Positions 11,730 to 21,827 of a DNA stretch of 64,000 nucleotides are shown in pieces; position 1 is the stretch's first letter, and each line of letters starts with the position of its first letter. The stretch comes from Ottelia alismoides (Eukaryota; Streptophyta; Magnoliopsida; Alismatales; Hydrocharitaceae): contig JAZKJV010005543.1 of the NCBI GenBank assembly GCA_037367405.1, forward strand, positions 62,001 through 126,000, in the 5' to 3' direction. The translations under genes were made by a program, and so were the position numbers. A model generated the notes under the pieces. The model had not been told where the DNA came from, searched no databases, and was given only the letters and a program-made list of their open reading frames with translations.

Positions 11730-11978
11730 CTGCAAAAGGTGGTGAGAAGGCCCAGGGCAAATTGCCTGGGCCTCGCGGGGACCTAATCTAAGCGCGAGGT
11801 GGAGTGGATGTCGGTGGCCGGAGGTGCGCTCCGGCGAGGATGGTTGAATGGGCGAAATAAGCGATGGAACGTCAAAATGTTTTGGGGTTTTCGATCCTAA
11901 AGCTAACAGGAATAAAACGCACGAAAGAAAAAGCGGGGTGGAAGCCCTCGATGGCCGGAGCCAGAGGATGAAGGTTAC
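11730..11978 (-). other. Intron-like GT-AG unit inside B 3' LTR (249 bp)
   Basis: In element sense the donor is CGAG|GTAACC (11978) and the acceptor CCTTTTGCAG|GTACC (11730). It starts about 168 bp downstream of the TATA-like site at 12146-12151. Units of similar size, at a similar distance from the TATA site, occur in the LTRs of A, H, G and F, whose sequences are otherwise diverged. Confidence 0.5.
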
Positions 11979-12145
11979 CTCGACGCCGGCGGTTGACGGA
12001 GGTGCTGGAGCTTCCCTCGACCTCGTTCGCCCTGGCTGAGAAGCTCGCGGTGGAGTTGTCACCTCCGGCAAGGATCCTAGCACTAGAGAGGCGGAGAGGG
12101 GTGGACCAAGGGGACTCAAAAATCAAAGGGAAAGAGGGGGGTCGG

Positions 12146-12151
12146 TTTTAT
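12146..12151 (-). promoter_or_regulatory. TATA-like box, B 3' LTR
   Basis: ATAAAA on the minus strand, aligned with TATAAG in the homologous stretch of the A LTR (32769-32774) just after a conserved GGGGTCAAAC block. It is weak alone; position in the GC-rich promoter zone supports it. Confidence 0.45.
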
Positions 12152-13582
12152 GTGGTTTGACCCCTGACTGAGATGCTCCAAAGATCAAGAAATATTTTGC
12201 AAATCTTGGGTCCAAAGACCAAGATTAAGCTTGGGCGAGTGAGATAGATAGTTGGTGAGCAATGTTGCAGAAGGAATCATCACGAAAACATGAAAGAATC
12301 GACTGGGAAAAAGCCACAAAGATGGCTCAAAAACCAAGTCTGACAGGGTCCACAGGGGGTAGGTCAGCTAGTTGACCGAAGTCAACTAGGGTTTGCACCT
12401 GGTTGGTCCACGTGGACCAACCAGGAAAAACCCTGGAAAAATTATTTGTTAATTCAATTAAAAATAGTAAACGGTCGAATTAAATAAAAGTTGTAAAATA
12501 AAAAATGTTCAAAATATTATGTAGTATTTAATTCTGATTTTTATTTATTTTTATGACTTATATTTTTACAAGTTACATTTTTAACCCTATATAGGTATAA
12601 CACCTATGTATTTTGATATTTTATTTTTATTTTGGTATTTTCAATTTTATTCTCTTTGTTTATTATTTTCAAAAATTATAAGATACTTTTAGATACATAA
12701 ATCTATTTTTCTTTTATTTTTCTGATATGTTTTGTGTATTTAATAAAATACAAGTGTATTTTGTATAGGTATGTACATAGGCAGTATACCAATGTATTGA
12801 AAATATACAAGTGTTTTATTTTTAATTTTCTTTGCATTTTATTTCAATTTTAATGCACATATATAGTATAAGTAATGTTTAGAAAATTATAAAAATATAA
12901 AAATGAAAAAATAATGAATTAAGAATAAATTGAATATTTCATTCAGTACAAGTGTACAATGGGGGTCCAAAAGTCAACTTTCAAACCGTAGCTCCGCCAA
13001 ATGCGAAACCACCACCATTGGATAGATTATTTTATTCTATAAACAATTAAAGGTGAGTACACTGCATTTGGAGTTGTCGTTCGTGAGATACGGGTCTGGG
13101 AAGTTGGGATTTTGGATTCTTATTCAGACCATATCTTTTCATCTGTACATTCTTTTTCTGTGAAATCAATTTTGTCTTTTTCTTTATGAAATTATCTACA
13201 ATTTTTATGTACAAAGTTTCTTTATTTGATGTATAAAAAGTGGAACCAAAAATAGGTCCCAAAATGAATAAAGAATGAATAGGTTGTACAGGTATTTTAT
13301 CTGTGTTTTGGCCCTTATCTCCCCCTACTTTATTCCTTGTCGACCTATTCATCTAGATGCCTAGGTCTCGGGGGTTTTGAGTCATAAAATATTTACAATA
13401 TTTTATTCTTTTTCTTTTCTTTATTTATTCTATAATTTTGGCCTTAATTACAGTGATTTATACACAATCTGAATGCACATGCATGGATGCTAAGATGATG
13501 GTTTTAAGGCTATTTAAAGGCATTTGCTAGGGTTTTTGGTGCCAAAATGATAGAATAAAGATGATGAAATGTGGATTCATCA

Positions 13583-13596
13583 TCCCCCTATACTTT
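13583..13596 (-). other. Element B polypurine tract
   Basis: AAAGTATAGGGGGA on the minus strand, ending exactly at the LTR start TGATGAATCC. It is the expected primer for plus-strand DNA synthesis and shares its sequence with the arms of the hairpin array 2 kb upstream in element sense. Confidence 0.9.
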
Positions 13597-13599
13597 ACC

Positions 13600-13618
13600 T
13601 TTGCTAGTCCCTAGCAAA
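13600..13618 (-). other. Pre-PPT hairpin, element B
   Basis: Perfect 8-bp stem TTTGCTAG/CTAGCAAA with a 3-nt loop, 3 nt from the PPT. See the comparison with C and D in the findings. Confidence 0.6.
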
Positions 13619-15519
13619 CACTTATGCAATAAGTGCAAAAAGAAATGAAAGAAAAGAAAAAGAAGAACTTGGATTTTATTTGATTATCAAACTTGTCTTC
13701 GCAAAATCAAAGTTTGGAGCTTAAGTCGGACCTTTGGAAATTTAGTGCGGGCGGAACCTTAATGAGAACCGAATTTGAAATCCAACAGTCCCTGAGAATC
13801 CCAAAACTCTGCTCAAGTCTCCTCAATAGCCAGGTCAGAAATACTTCAACTCATACGCAAACCCTTACGACTATGAATCTGACTCGTACAGTGTAAGTGA
13901 TGGTGGCTCTCCCCAACTAGAATGACGAAGAAACTGACTTCTCCAGTACGACAACCCAATGATTCCCCAATCCAGCAACTCCATCCTCGAGGAGCGGGGT
14001 ATTCCCTTCTAAGTTCAAGTGGCAACCAGCTTAAGAGGAGGGGGTAAAGAGAAGAATGGACGGTAGCCAGTGTAGCTACCTATCCTTGGATGCAAGACCA
14101 GTGTAGTCAAGTCATCCTGCTGCAGGCTCACATGATATGACTTTGGAACTCAAGCTTGCTTATTGACTTTGTACATACTTGCAGGCTTTTTATTTTTGTA
14201 CATGCCTGAACATTTTTTTTTTCGAATACTATATACAGCAGCATTTACATAAGGAGTTTTTCCTCTTGATCCAGTAGACTATCCCTCTTTTGAAGCTTTA
14301 TCGCAACCCACAGCCTCCTGTCTTTAGACTTCCTAATCACTGGACGGGTTGGGGTGCACTTCCCTCCCTAGAGGAGGACAAATGTTTCCACTTGTGTGCG
14401 TCTCGTACCGGCAAATCCAATCCCCTCACCACTCCAACTGAGTTGAGCCATGTGAAAGGTGCAGGTGTCCAAGTTAGGTCATTATCAACAAGAGTCGTGC
14501 GTGTGCTCCGAAATACTCTACTTAGGCAGTCAAGAATCCACTGAACCAAGTCCCGTGATCCTCAAAGAATTAAGTCAACTAGACCTGAAGTACCTCAAAC
14601 CAAGTTCCTATAAGGTTCCTGTTATTAGGTAGATTATAAGGTCCAATCAAGCTCCAATCTTCGGATTTTACTTAGACTTGTTCAACTATCAAACTCAATC
14701 CGAAAAATGCGAATGCTATGTAATGCAATGCAGAAAATATTTTTGTGATGCAATTTTCAAGATTTTGAACTTTTTAAGGATTTTTGAAAAGATGATGCAT
14801 GCAGATGCAATTTTTTTTTGTATTTTTCAAAGAAATTTTTCAGATGTTTTTGGATTTTAATTTTGCAAATGTTTTTGGGATTTTTGATAACAAAAAGTTT
14901 TTGGCTGAAAACTAGGTTAAAAATATGTACACGGGAGTGCTTCAGAGGTGGATTTTAAGAATTTACAAGGGTAAGTGATCAATTTTATACATATATACAT
15001 AAGATGGATTTTGGTGTGATGTGTATATTCCTCAAATTTATTTGAAAACAATTTACACACAATTTTTGAAAACTATAGTCCAAAATAATTTTTACAAACA
15101 TTTTACACACATTTGAAAACTTTTTGCAAAGGCTTTCAAAACAGTATATATAGGTTTTTCAAATCATTTTTGCAACCATTTTTCAAACCATTTTGCAAAT
15201 CATTTTTCAAACATTTTTATTTCACACAAAGAAAAGAAATTTTACAATCCACACATTTTTACAAAGGTTGAAAACGCGAAACAAAATATTTTCAAAATAG
15301 TTTTCAATAGATGTTCACAAAGTTTTCAAACTATTTTTCAAACATTTTGCAAAAAACATTTTCACCTGATTTATTAATCAGTAAATACAAAAAGAATTTG
15401 AGGAATAACCACATCTTTTTATTAAGGATTTTTAATGAATTTTAAAGAATTCTTAGCCATATTATTAGGAAAATACGAAAGTACGAGTTATGGCTAAAGT
15501 ATATACGTAGTATATACGA
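13619..15519 (-). other. Element B 3' UTR, no supported gene
   Basis: Homologous to A 647-2560. Athila elements often carry an env-like frame between pol and the 3' LTR, but no long or shared frame is present here. A degenerate AT-rich array (TTTTTCAAAC / TTTTGCAAA, period near 20 bp) spans about 15040-15360. Confidence 0.7.
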
Positions 15520-15882
15520 CCCCCCTATACTTAGCTTGAGCTATGTCCTCATAGATCGGAGAGAAAGGAGAAGACATAACTCGTACTAAGTATAGACAAG
15601 TCTAAAGAATAAAGAAATAAATGAATGAATCAATAAATGAGAAGTTGATCGTCCCCCCTATACTTAGGATCAAATAATCCTAAGTATAGCAGACTGTACA
15701 CAACGCAGGGAGGGTCAAGGGTGGGAATGAACAGATCATACTCGGATTGTCTCCCCCTATACTTAGGGTAAGATATCCCTAAGTATAGACAAGAAGAGGA
15801 GACAATGGAGAGGATCGAAAAGAATAGAAAAACTCGGGGTGCACACCCCCCTATACTTAGGACAAAGTACGTCCTAAGTATG
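15520..15882 (-). repeat. Array of four hairpins with PPT-like arms, element B
   Basis: In element sense three short hairpins (15851-15882, about 15756-15788, about 15657-15688) are followed by one long hairpin (about 15523-15596) whose arms also pair TATGTC with GACATA. Stems are CTATACTTAGGAT/ATCCTAAGTATAG and close variants. Every 3' arm in element sense ends in a run of 5-6 G, recreating AAGTATAGGGGG. All four are retained relative to A, which is diverged in the spacers. Confidence 0.88.
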
Positions 15883-16070
15883 GAAAACTGTCTACAAGGG
15901 CGGCACCTTTTTGATAGATAAAGACAATAGAAAAGGAAAAGAAGAAAAGAAGAAAAGAAAAGAATAATTCAACAGAAAACAGAGTGATATAAACAGATGG
16001 ATCTGTACAGCGGAAAATAGAATTTCTCACCATGTATGAGATGTAGATGATGAGAGTCAAAGGACACGTC

Positions 16071-19000
16071 TCATACCAGAAGAATGGGGGCAACTTCAAT
16101 GGTCAGCGGATCATGATCAAGATATAGTTTCAGGCGTTGACCATTGACGCGGAAGGTAGAGGAAGATGACGGTTCGGATATGTCGATGCTACCATTGTCA
16201 TGTACCTTCCTGACCACATACGGTCCTTTCCACTTGCTCTGCAATTTCCCTGGAAATAATTTCAGCCTGGAATCAAACAACCATACTCTCTGATATGGCT
16301 CAAACTGTTTATGGCTGATATGCGAATCATGCCATGTCTTCACTTTCTCTTTGTATTGTAGGCTGTTGGAGAAGGCTGTATCTCTCAATTCTTCCAGGGC
16401 TGCCAATTCTGCTCTTCTTTGTTCTCCTATACTCTCGGGATCTAGAAGCAACTCAGTAACTGCCCAAAAAGATTTGTGCTTGATCTCCACTGGCAAATGG
16501 CACGGCTTGCCATAGACGAGACGAAAGGGAGATGTTCCCAATGGATTCTTGAAAGATGTCCGATAAGCCCACAAGACCGAGTCCAAAAGCTGTGACCAAT
16601 CCTTTCGGTCTGGGCGGACAACTTTCTGCAAGATAGTCTTTATCTCCCTATTCGATACTTCGGCTAGACCATTAGTCTGAGGGTGATAAGGAGTGGCAAC
16701 CCGATGGTCAATGCCGAACTCGTCTGCAAGGGCCCTGACCTTGTCATTGATGAAGTGAGACCCCCCGTCTGAAATCAAGACTCTGGGTACACCGAACCGT
16801 GAAATGATATTTTTCCTCAAAAATTTGCATACGGTTTTAGCATCTGCGGCTCGGGCGGGGATTGCCTCAACCCATCGGCTGACATAATCTACAGCGAGCA
16901 AAATATGCTCGAATCCCTGACTCTTAGGAAATGGGCCCATGAAATCAATCCCCCATGCATCAAAAACCTCACAGAAGTGAATGGGTAGCATGGGCATCAT
17001 GTCTCTCTGTCCGCAGGTTCCCATTTTCTGACAGTCAGTACATCTCTTCACGAATTCATCAGAATCCTTGAAGAGAGTAGGCCACCATAGGCCGGATTGA
17101 AGCACCTTCTGTGCTGTCCTTTTTCCAGAATGATGTCCTCCTGCCTCAAGCTTGTGGCAGTATGTGAGGACGCTATGCTGCTCTTCTTGAGGAATGCACC
17201 TCCTCCAGATACTATCCCCTCCTTCATGATAAAGGACGGGATCCTCCCAATGATAAAACTTGGCCTTAGCTAGGAAGGTCTCAAGTTTCTGCCTGGGCCA
17301 ACCCTGAGGGACTGTCTTGGCAACAAGATAGTTTACAAAGTCAGCATACCACGGGAGTGAGGTGACAGCCAAGATCGCCTCATCTGGGAATGTCTCGGCG
17401 ATAGGTGCGCTGGGCTCAGATTCCTCAAGATTCTCCAATCTGGAGAGATGATCCGCCACCACATTCTTGACTCCAGGCTTATCCTTAATTTCAATGTCAA
17501 ATTCCTGGAGTAGAAGGATCCATCTGGTGAGACGTGCTTTGGCATCCTTCTTAGCCATTAAGTACCGGATGGCGGTATGATCAGTGTAAATGGTCACTCT
17601 AGATCCGAGAATATATGATCGATACTTATCAAGAGCGAAAACCACGGCCAGCATCTCTTTCTCAGTTACAGTGTAATTCCGCTGCGTGGCATCCAAAGTC
17701 CGGCTGGCGTAGTGAATGGCAAACGGTAAACCATCCCTCCTCTGTCCAAGCACAGCCCCAACGGCAAAATCTGAAGCATCTGTCATGATCTCGAATGGAA
17801 GAGACCAATCGGGTGGCTGAAGGACAGGAGCTGAAACAACCATGTTCTTGAGAGTCTCAAATGATTCCAGACACTTATCATTAACAATAAACTCGGTGTC
17901 TTTGGTCAGCAAGTCAGTAAGCGGTCGGGCAATTCGACTGAAGTCCTGAATGAACCGTCGGTAGAAACCAACATGCCCCAGAAAAGACCGTAACTGACGC
18001 AAATTGGACGGCGGATTGAGTTTTCTGATGATATCCACCTTAGCCGGATCGACCTCCATGCCCCTGTTGGAGACGATATGACCAAGGACCATCCCTTGAG
18101 TCATCATGAAATGACTCTTCTCCCAGGATAAGACAAGATTGACCTCACTGCAGCGCTTCAGCACGCGGTCTAGGCAGTCAAGACAAGCATCGAACCCGTC
18201 GCCATAGACCGAGAAGTCATCCATGAAGACCTCTAAACAGTCACCCACCATGTCCGAGAAGATGGACAACATGCACCTTTGGAATGTCGCCGGAGCGTTA
18301 CATAGACCAAAGGGCATCCGTCTGAAAGCATACGTCCCAAACGGACAGGTGAATGTCGTTTTCTCCTGGTCTTCGGGCGCAATGGCCACTTGATTATATC
18401 CAGAGTACCCATCAAGAAAGCAGTAGTGACTCTTCCCAGCTAACCGCTCGATAATCTGATCAATAAATGGTAGCGGGAAGTGATCCTTCTTGGTGGCCTC
18501 ATTCAATCGTCTGTAGTCCACACAGACCCTCCAAGAAGTTGGTACTCTGGTAGCGATCTCCTCTCCAGACTCATTGACAACTGTAGTGATACCCGTCTTC
18601 TTGGGTACCACATGGAGTGGACTTACCCATTTGGAGTCGGAGATGGGATAGATGAAATCGGCGCTCCACCACTTAGAAATTTCTTTCATGACTACGTCTC
18701 GAAGATTCGGGTTCAGCCGTCGTTGGAACTCACGCGACGGCTTAGCGTTATCTTCAAGATAGATGTGATGGGAGCAAAGATTTGGGCTCAGCCCTTGGAG
18801 ATCAGCTATACTCCAACCGATTGCCTTGCGGTTTCTTTCAAGAACCTCCATCAAACGAGATTCTTGCTCTCCAGTCAAATCTGCTGAGATAATGACTGGG
18901 TGCATTTCTGGCTCTCCAGCAAGGAATCTGTACTTCATTGACTGCGGCAGAGGTTTCCGTTCTGGGCAACTGGGAGGTGGCAGATCTGGCTTCTGATATG

Positions 19001-21821
19001 TCTGTGTAAAGGCAACCAAATCTGCATGGGAGAACTCTCGCTCTGCATGAATTGCTGACGAAGGGCGGCCTGATGGATCATCAATAAACTGCACTGGCTC
19101 GCACTCTGTCATGGCTGCTGGCTCAGAAGGAATCAGACAAGGCAAATAATCATCAAAGTCGTCCCAGTCAATGTCTGAATCCGAGGGATCAGAAGACGAT
19201 GAGCAAGATTGAAATTCCTCAGCACCACTCATCGCAACACTGTCAGCCTCAGAAGTATCCTCATCCAGGAATGTGCTCTCCCGGCTCTCGACTGCCATGA
19301 GCTTGAGATAAAGTGAATCTGTAGGCAAGGCGAGGGTCGGTGCTACAGGATCTTTCCAGTTGGATTCATCATCAGTCATTTCAAAATCACAAACCTGGTG
19401 GATGTCTAGCTCCTCTTCTATCATCTGCTCTGCTTCGCTGGACTGCTCTGAGCATTCTGCCTCTCTGGCTCTGATCTCTTCGATCGTCTCTATTTGTATG
19501 GTTTCACCCTCTACGCGAAAGCATACCTTCCCACTATCATGGTCGGTCACCGCCTTGGTTGTGGCCAAGAATGGACGTTCGAGAATGATGGGGGCATCAG
19601 TTACCGCCTCAGGGATCTCCATGTCCAACACAACGAAGTCCACGGGGAATTTCAGGCCCTGAATGGTAACGACCACGTCTTTCAATAACCCCTTCGGCCT
19701 CTTAATCGACCTATCAGCAAACTGAAGGACGGTTCTGCTTCGAAGAAGAGGGCCAAACTCGAATTGCTTGAGTAAGGCTGCCGGAAGAAGGTTAATTGAA
19801 GAGCCGCTGTCTAATAGAGTACGATCAAACTGCTGCTCCTGAATCTCGCATCTGACATAGGGAGCTCCTGCGTCTGGTCGCTTGGCTGGCAATGTGTTTT
19901 GAATGGCGCAGCAAGTGTTATGCGTGAGCATATGGATTTGATCTCTGTGCCTCTTCTTCCTTCGGACAGTAGTTGTGTCTTTCAAATTCTTCTTGAAGAA
20001 GGGGATATGCTCAAACGCTTCTCGTAGAGTCAGCTGAATGTGGAATCTGTCAATCATTTCATTGCCGAACTCTACCTGCTGATTCTTTTTTGGATTTTCT
20101 TTTTTAGTCCCCTTCGCTCGGCGGAGTGCCTCAGGGAAGGGGATGGTAGGGGCCTCCTCAGATGGAGGTCTAGGAATCGGTCCCTGTGCCTGTGAAGATG
20201 GAGAATCCATACAATCATCATCATTCATTACATATGGATCCGCAATTTGAACAGAAACCTTTCCTTTATTCATATTTTTGTTTTTGTTTTTCTTCCCACA
20301 GTCTCTAGACACAAAATGTGGTGACATCACAGATGGCTCAACAAAAGTGGATGTGGTGGCCTCAGTACCACCACTAGCACCGGTCTTCGCGGCATCAGCA
20401 CCGCGCTCTGGTTCATCTCCCAAAATGGTGGCTTCAGCACCACCGTCTGCATCTGGTATCACAACGGCATCAGCACCGTTGTCCTGGACTCCATCATTGG
20501 TGGCATCAGCACCACCGTCTTCAACATCATCATTAGCGGCATCAGCACCGCTAGTCTGCTCCTCTGGCGCTCCTGGTTCTGCATCTGGCTGTCGCTCAGA
20601 AGAGACGCCGCCGGCTGGAATCCTACCGCTCCTAGTAGTCACAAAATTAGCATCATTCAAAGAATCATACATATCATTCAAATCATCACTAGGAGAGGTA
20701 TCCTCTGTGAACTCTACCTGCTCAGATTTTCTTTTTAAATTATTAGGATTTGGTTCGATCTGAGCGGGTATGGCGGCTTTTCCTTTGATGATGTCCCGCA
20801 TTTCCTGCCGGAACTCATCCATTTCTTGCCTGAAAGAAGCTCGCTGTTCAGATAGCAAGCGGGCAAGATCATCAAGGGCTGGGTTCTCATAGGTTGGACC
20901 CTGAGAACCGGATGGCTGTCCCTGCTGGACATGGGGCTGCTGCTGCTGGTATTGCTGCTGATATTGGGGGGGAGGCTGGTGATAAGATTGCTGAGGCTGC
21001 TGGCGCGGCCTCCACTGCTGTCCCTGATAGGCGGGACGAGGACCACTCTGATACTGTTGGGGCTGGTTGTACTGGGGTTGCTGGTATGGTTGCTGTGGCT
21101 GGCCATTCTGCTGTCCTTGAGCAGGGGAATGCTGTTGGGATGAGGATCCACCATTACCCCAACGGAATCCGGGGTGATCCCTGCGAATCGCAGGCTGAGG
21201 GTATCGGTCATACCAAATCCCGTTGACTTCCATCAACGGTTCCTGCTCGAAGGAGGGTGGAGGAAGAACTGCCAGTGGCTGCTCCGGCTGATACACCACC
21301 ATCTGAGTCTCCTGAGATGGCGGTTGCTCTGGATGGTACTGCAACAATGGAACCGGCTCCGCCTGGATATGGTTCACCTGGCGGTATGAGGTGGAGGCCT
21401 GGTTGGGATTGTTGCTGCTGGAAGCAACCTGTGACCTGGGAGGCTGTTGGGAATGGGCTTGTGCCTCCTGAATACAGAGAATTTGAGTCTTCAGGTCACT
21501 CATTGTTTTTGTGAGAAGTTCCATCTGGGCTAGACCTTGGTTATGCTTCTTTTCAAGGATCTCCATGCGGTCCAGCTTTTCACTGATAATTCCCATGTCG
21601 GCTGCTGCTGACTCGGCTTGTGCTGCGGCTACCGACGTTGTGCTAGGACCGGCATCGATGCGGGCGATCCTCTGAAATGATCCTGCTCCTTGAGGGGGCT
21701 TCTGCTGAGTGTAGACTCTGGCCTGGGTCATCACTGTGGAGTTCTCTGCCATGCCTTCGTAGATGGCCCAGACGTCGTCTTCTCCCTTGGAGAAATATGA
21801 CCCACCGCAGGAGGCGTTCAC
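16071..21821 (-). CDS. pol: Element B gag C-terminus-protease-RT-RNase H-integrase polyprotein
   Basis: A 1916-codon open frame on the minus strand, in the same frame as the gag frame at 21828-22628 and separated from it by one TAG. In order: end of the gag domain; helical segment; Gln/Pro-rich linker (about 21170-20905); acidic GADA repeats (about 20570-20345); aspartic protease with D-S-G at 19803-19811; acidic Ser/Asp linker; RT with VFMDDFSVYG (FMDD at 18216-18227, residue about 1199); RNase H (MTDASDF, TEKEM, YTDHTAI, VADHLSRL); integrase with HHCC finger (CHKLEAGGHH to CTDCQ) and D1626, D1685, E1721, a D-D-35-E arrangement. No zinc knuckle is seen in gag and no chromodomain at the end. 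All catalytic residues are present, so the enzymes could be active. The first Met here is not a natural start; expression would come from the upstream gag start. Confidence 0.96.
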   Translation of the reverse strand: MNASCGGSYFSKGEDDVWAIYEGMAENSTVMTQARVYTQQKPPQGAGSFQRIARIDAGPSTTSVAAAQAESAAADMGIISEKLDRMEILEKKHNQGLAQMELLTKTMSDLKTQILCIQEAQAHSQQPPRSQVASSSNNPNQASTSYRQVNHIQAEPVPLLQYHPEQPPSQETQMVVYQPEQPLAVLPPPSFEQEPLMEVNGIWYDRYPQPAIRRDHPGFRWGNGGSSSQQHSPAQGQQNGQPQQPYQQPQYNQPQQYQSGPRPAYQGQQWRPRQQPQQSYHQPPPQYQQQYQQQQPHVQQGQPSGSQGPTYENPALDDLARLLSEQRASFRQEMDEFRQEMRDIIKGKAAIPAQIEPNPNNLKRKSEQVEFTEDTSPSDDLNDMYDSLNDANFVTTRSGRIPAGGVSSERQPDAEPGAPEEQTSGADAANDDVEDGGADATNDGVQDNGADAVVIPDADGGAEATILGDEPERGADAAKTGASGGTEATTSTFVEPSVMSPHFVSRDCGKKNKNKNMNKGKVSVQIADPYVMNDDDCMDSPSSQAQGPIPRPPSEEAPTIPFPEALRRAKGTKKENPKKNQQVEFGNEMIDRFHIQLTLREAFEHIPFFKKNLKDTTTVRRKKRHRDQIHMLTHNTCCAIQNTLPAKRPDAGAPYVRCEIQEQQFDRTLLDSGSSINLLPAALLKQFEFGPLLRSRTVLQFADRSIKRPKGLLKDVVVTIQGLKFPVDFVVLDMEIPEAVTDAPIILERPFLATTKAVTDHDSGKVCFRVEGETIQIETIEEIRAREAECSEQSSEAEQMIEEELDIHQVCDFEMTDDESNWKDPVAPTLALPTDSLYLKLMAVESRESTFLDEDTSEADSVAMSGAEEFQSCSSSSDPSDSDIDWDDFDDYLPCLIPSEPAAMTECEPVQFIDDPSGRPSSAIHAEREFSHADLVAFTQTYQKPDLPPPSCPERKPLPQSMKYRFLAGEPEMHPVIISADLTGEQESRLMEVLERNRKAIGWSIADLQGLSPNLCSHHIYLEDNAKPSREFQRRLNPNLRDVVMKEISKWWSADFIYPISDSKWVSPLHVVPKKTGITTVVNESGEEIATRVPTSWRVCVDYRRLNEATKKDHFPLPFIDQIIERLAGKSHYCFLDGYSGYNQVAIAPEDQEKTTFTCPFGTYAFRRMPFGLCNAPATFQRCMLSIFSDMVGDCLEVFMDDFSVYGDGFDACLDCLDRVLKRCSEVNLVLSWEKSHFMMTQGMVLGHIVSNRGMEVDPAKVDIIRKLNPPSNLRQLRSFLGHVGFYRRFIQDFSRIARPLTDLLTKDTEFIVNDKCLESFETLKNMVVSAPVLQPPDWSLPFEIMTDASDFAVGAVLGQRRDGLPFAIHYASRTLDATQRNYTVTEKEMLAVVFALDKYRSYILGSRVTIYTDHTAIRYLMAKKDAKARLTRWILLLQEFDIEIKDKPGVKNVVADHLSRLENLEESEPSAPIAETFPDEAILAVTSLPWYADFVNYLVAKTVPQGWPRQKLETFLAKAKFYHWEDPVLYHEGGDSIWRRCIPQEEQHSVLTYCHKLEAGGHHSGKRTAQKVLQSGLWWPTLFKDSDEFVKRCTDCQKMGTCGQRDMMPMLPIHFCEVFDAWGIDFMGPFPKSQGFEHILLAVDYVSRWVEAIPARAADAKTVCKFLRKNIISRFGVPRVLISDGGSHFINDKVRALADEFGIDHRVATPYHPQTNGLAEVSNREIKTILQKVVRPDRKDWSQLLDSVLWAYRTSFKNPLGTSPFRLVYGKPCHLPVEIKHKSFWAVTELLLDPESIGEQRRAELAALEELRDTAFSNSLQYKEKVKTWHDSHISHKQFEPYQRVWLFDSRLKLFPGKLQSKWKGPYVVRKVHDNGSIDISEPSSSSTFRVNGQRLKLYLDHDPLTIEVAPILLV
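20345..20570 (-). repeat. 12-residue acidic GADA repeats in the gag-PR linker of B
   Basis: About six degenerate 36-bp units encode peptides starting GADA, GADA, GADA, GAEA, GADA and GTEA, each followed by eight or so acidic or Gly residues (for example NDDVEDG and VIPDADG). A has the same register at about 7400-7620, and D a shorter related stretch at 62860-63020. Confidence 0.75.
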
Positions 21822-21827
21822 AAGCCC

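Larger units (their letters stand above)
9739..13582 (-). repeat. Element B 3' LTR (3844 bp)
   Basis: Matches 24617-28462 almost base for base. In element sense it begins at 13582 (TGATGAATCC), has a long AT-rich U3, a GC-rich promoter and leader zone (about 11280-12150), a zone of repeated TTGCA/GGCCCC motifs (about 10805-11275), an AT-rich zone (10020-10800), the U5 signature at 9927-9943, and ends ...CGAATCA at 9739. Small open frames in the GC-rich zone look non-coding. Confidence 0.96.

Noticed and set aside
11268..12126. Frames of 84-134 codons on both strands of the B LTR (also 26148-27006)
   Set aside because: They overlap on opposite strands in GC-rich LTR DNA, end differently in A, and have no recognisable domain.
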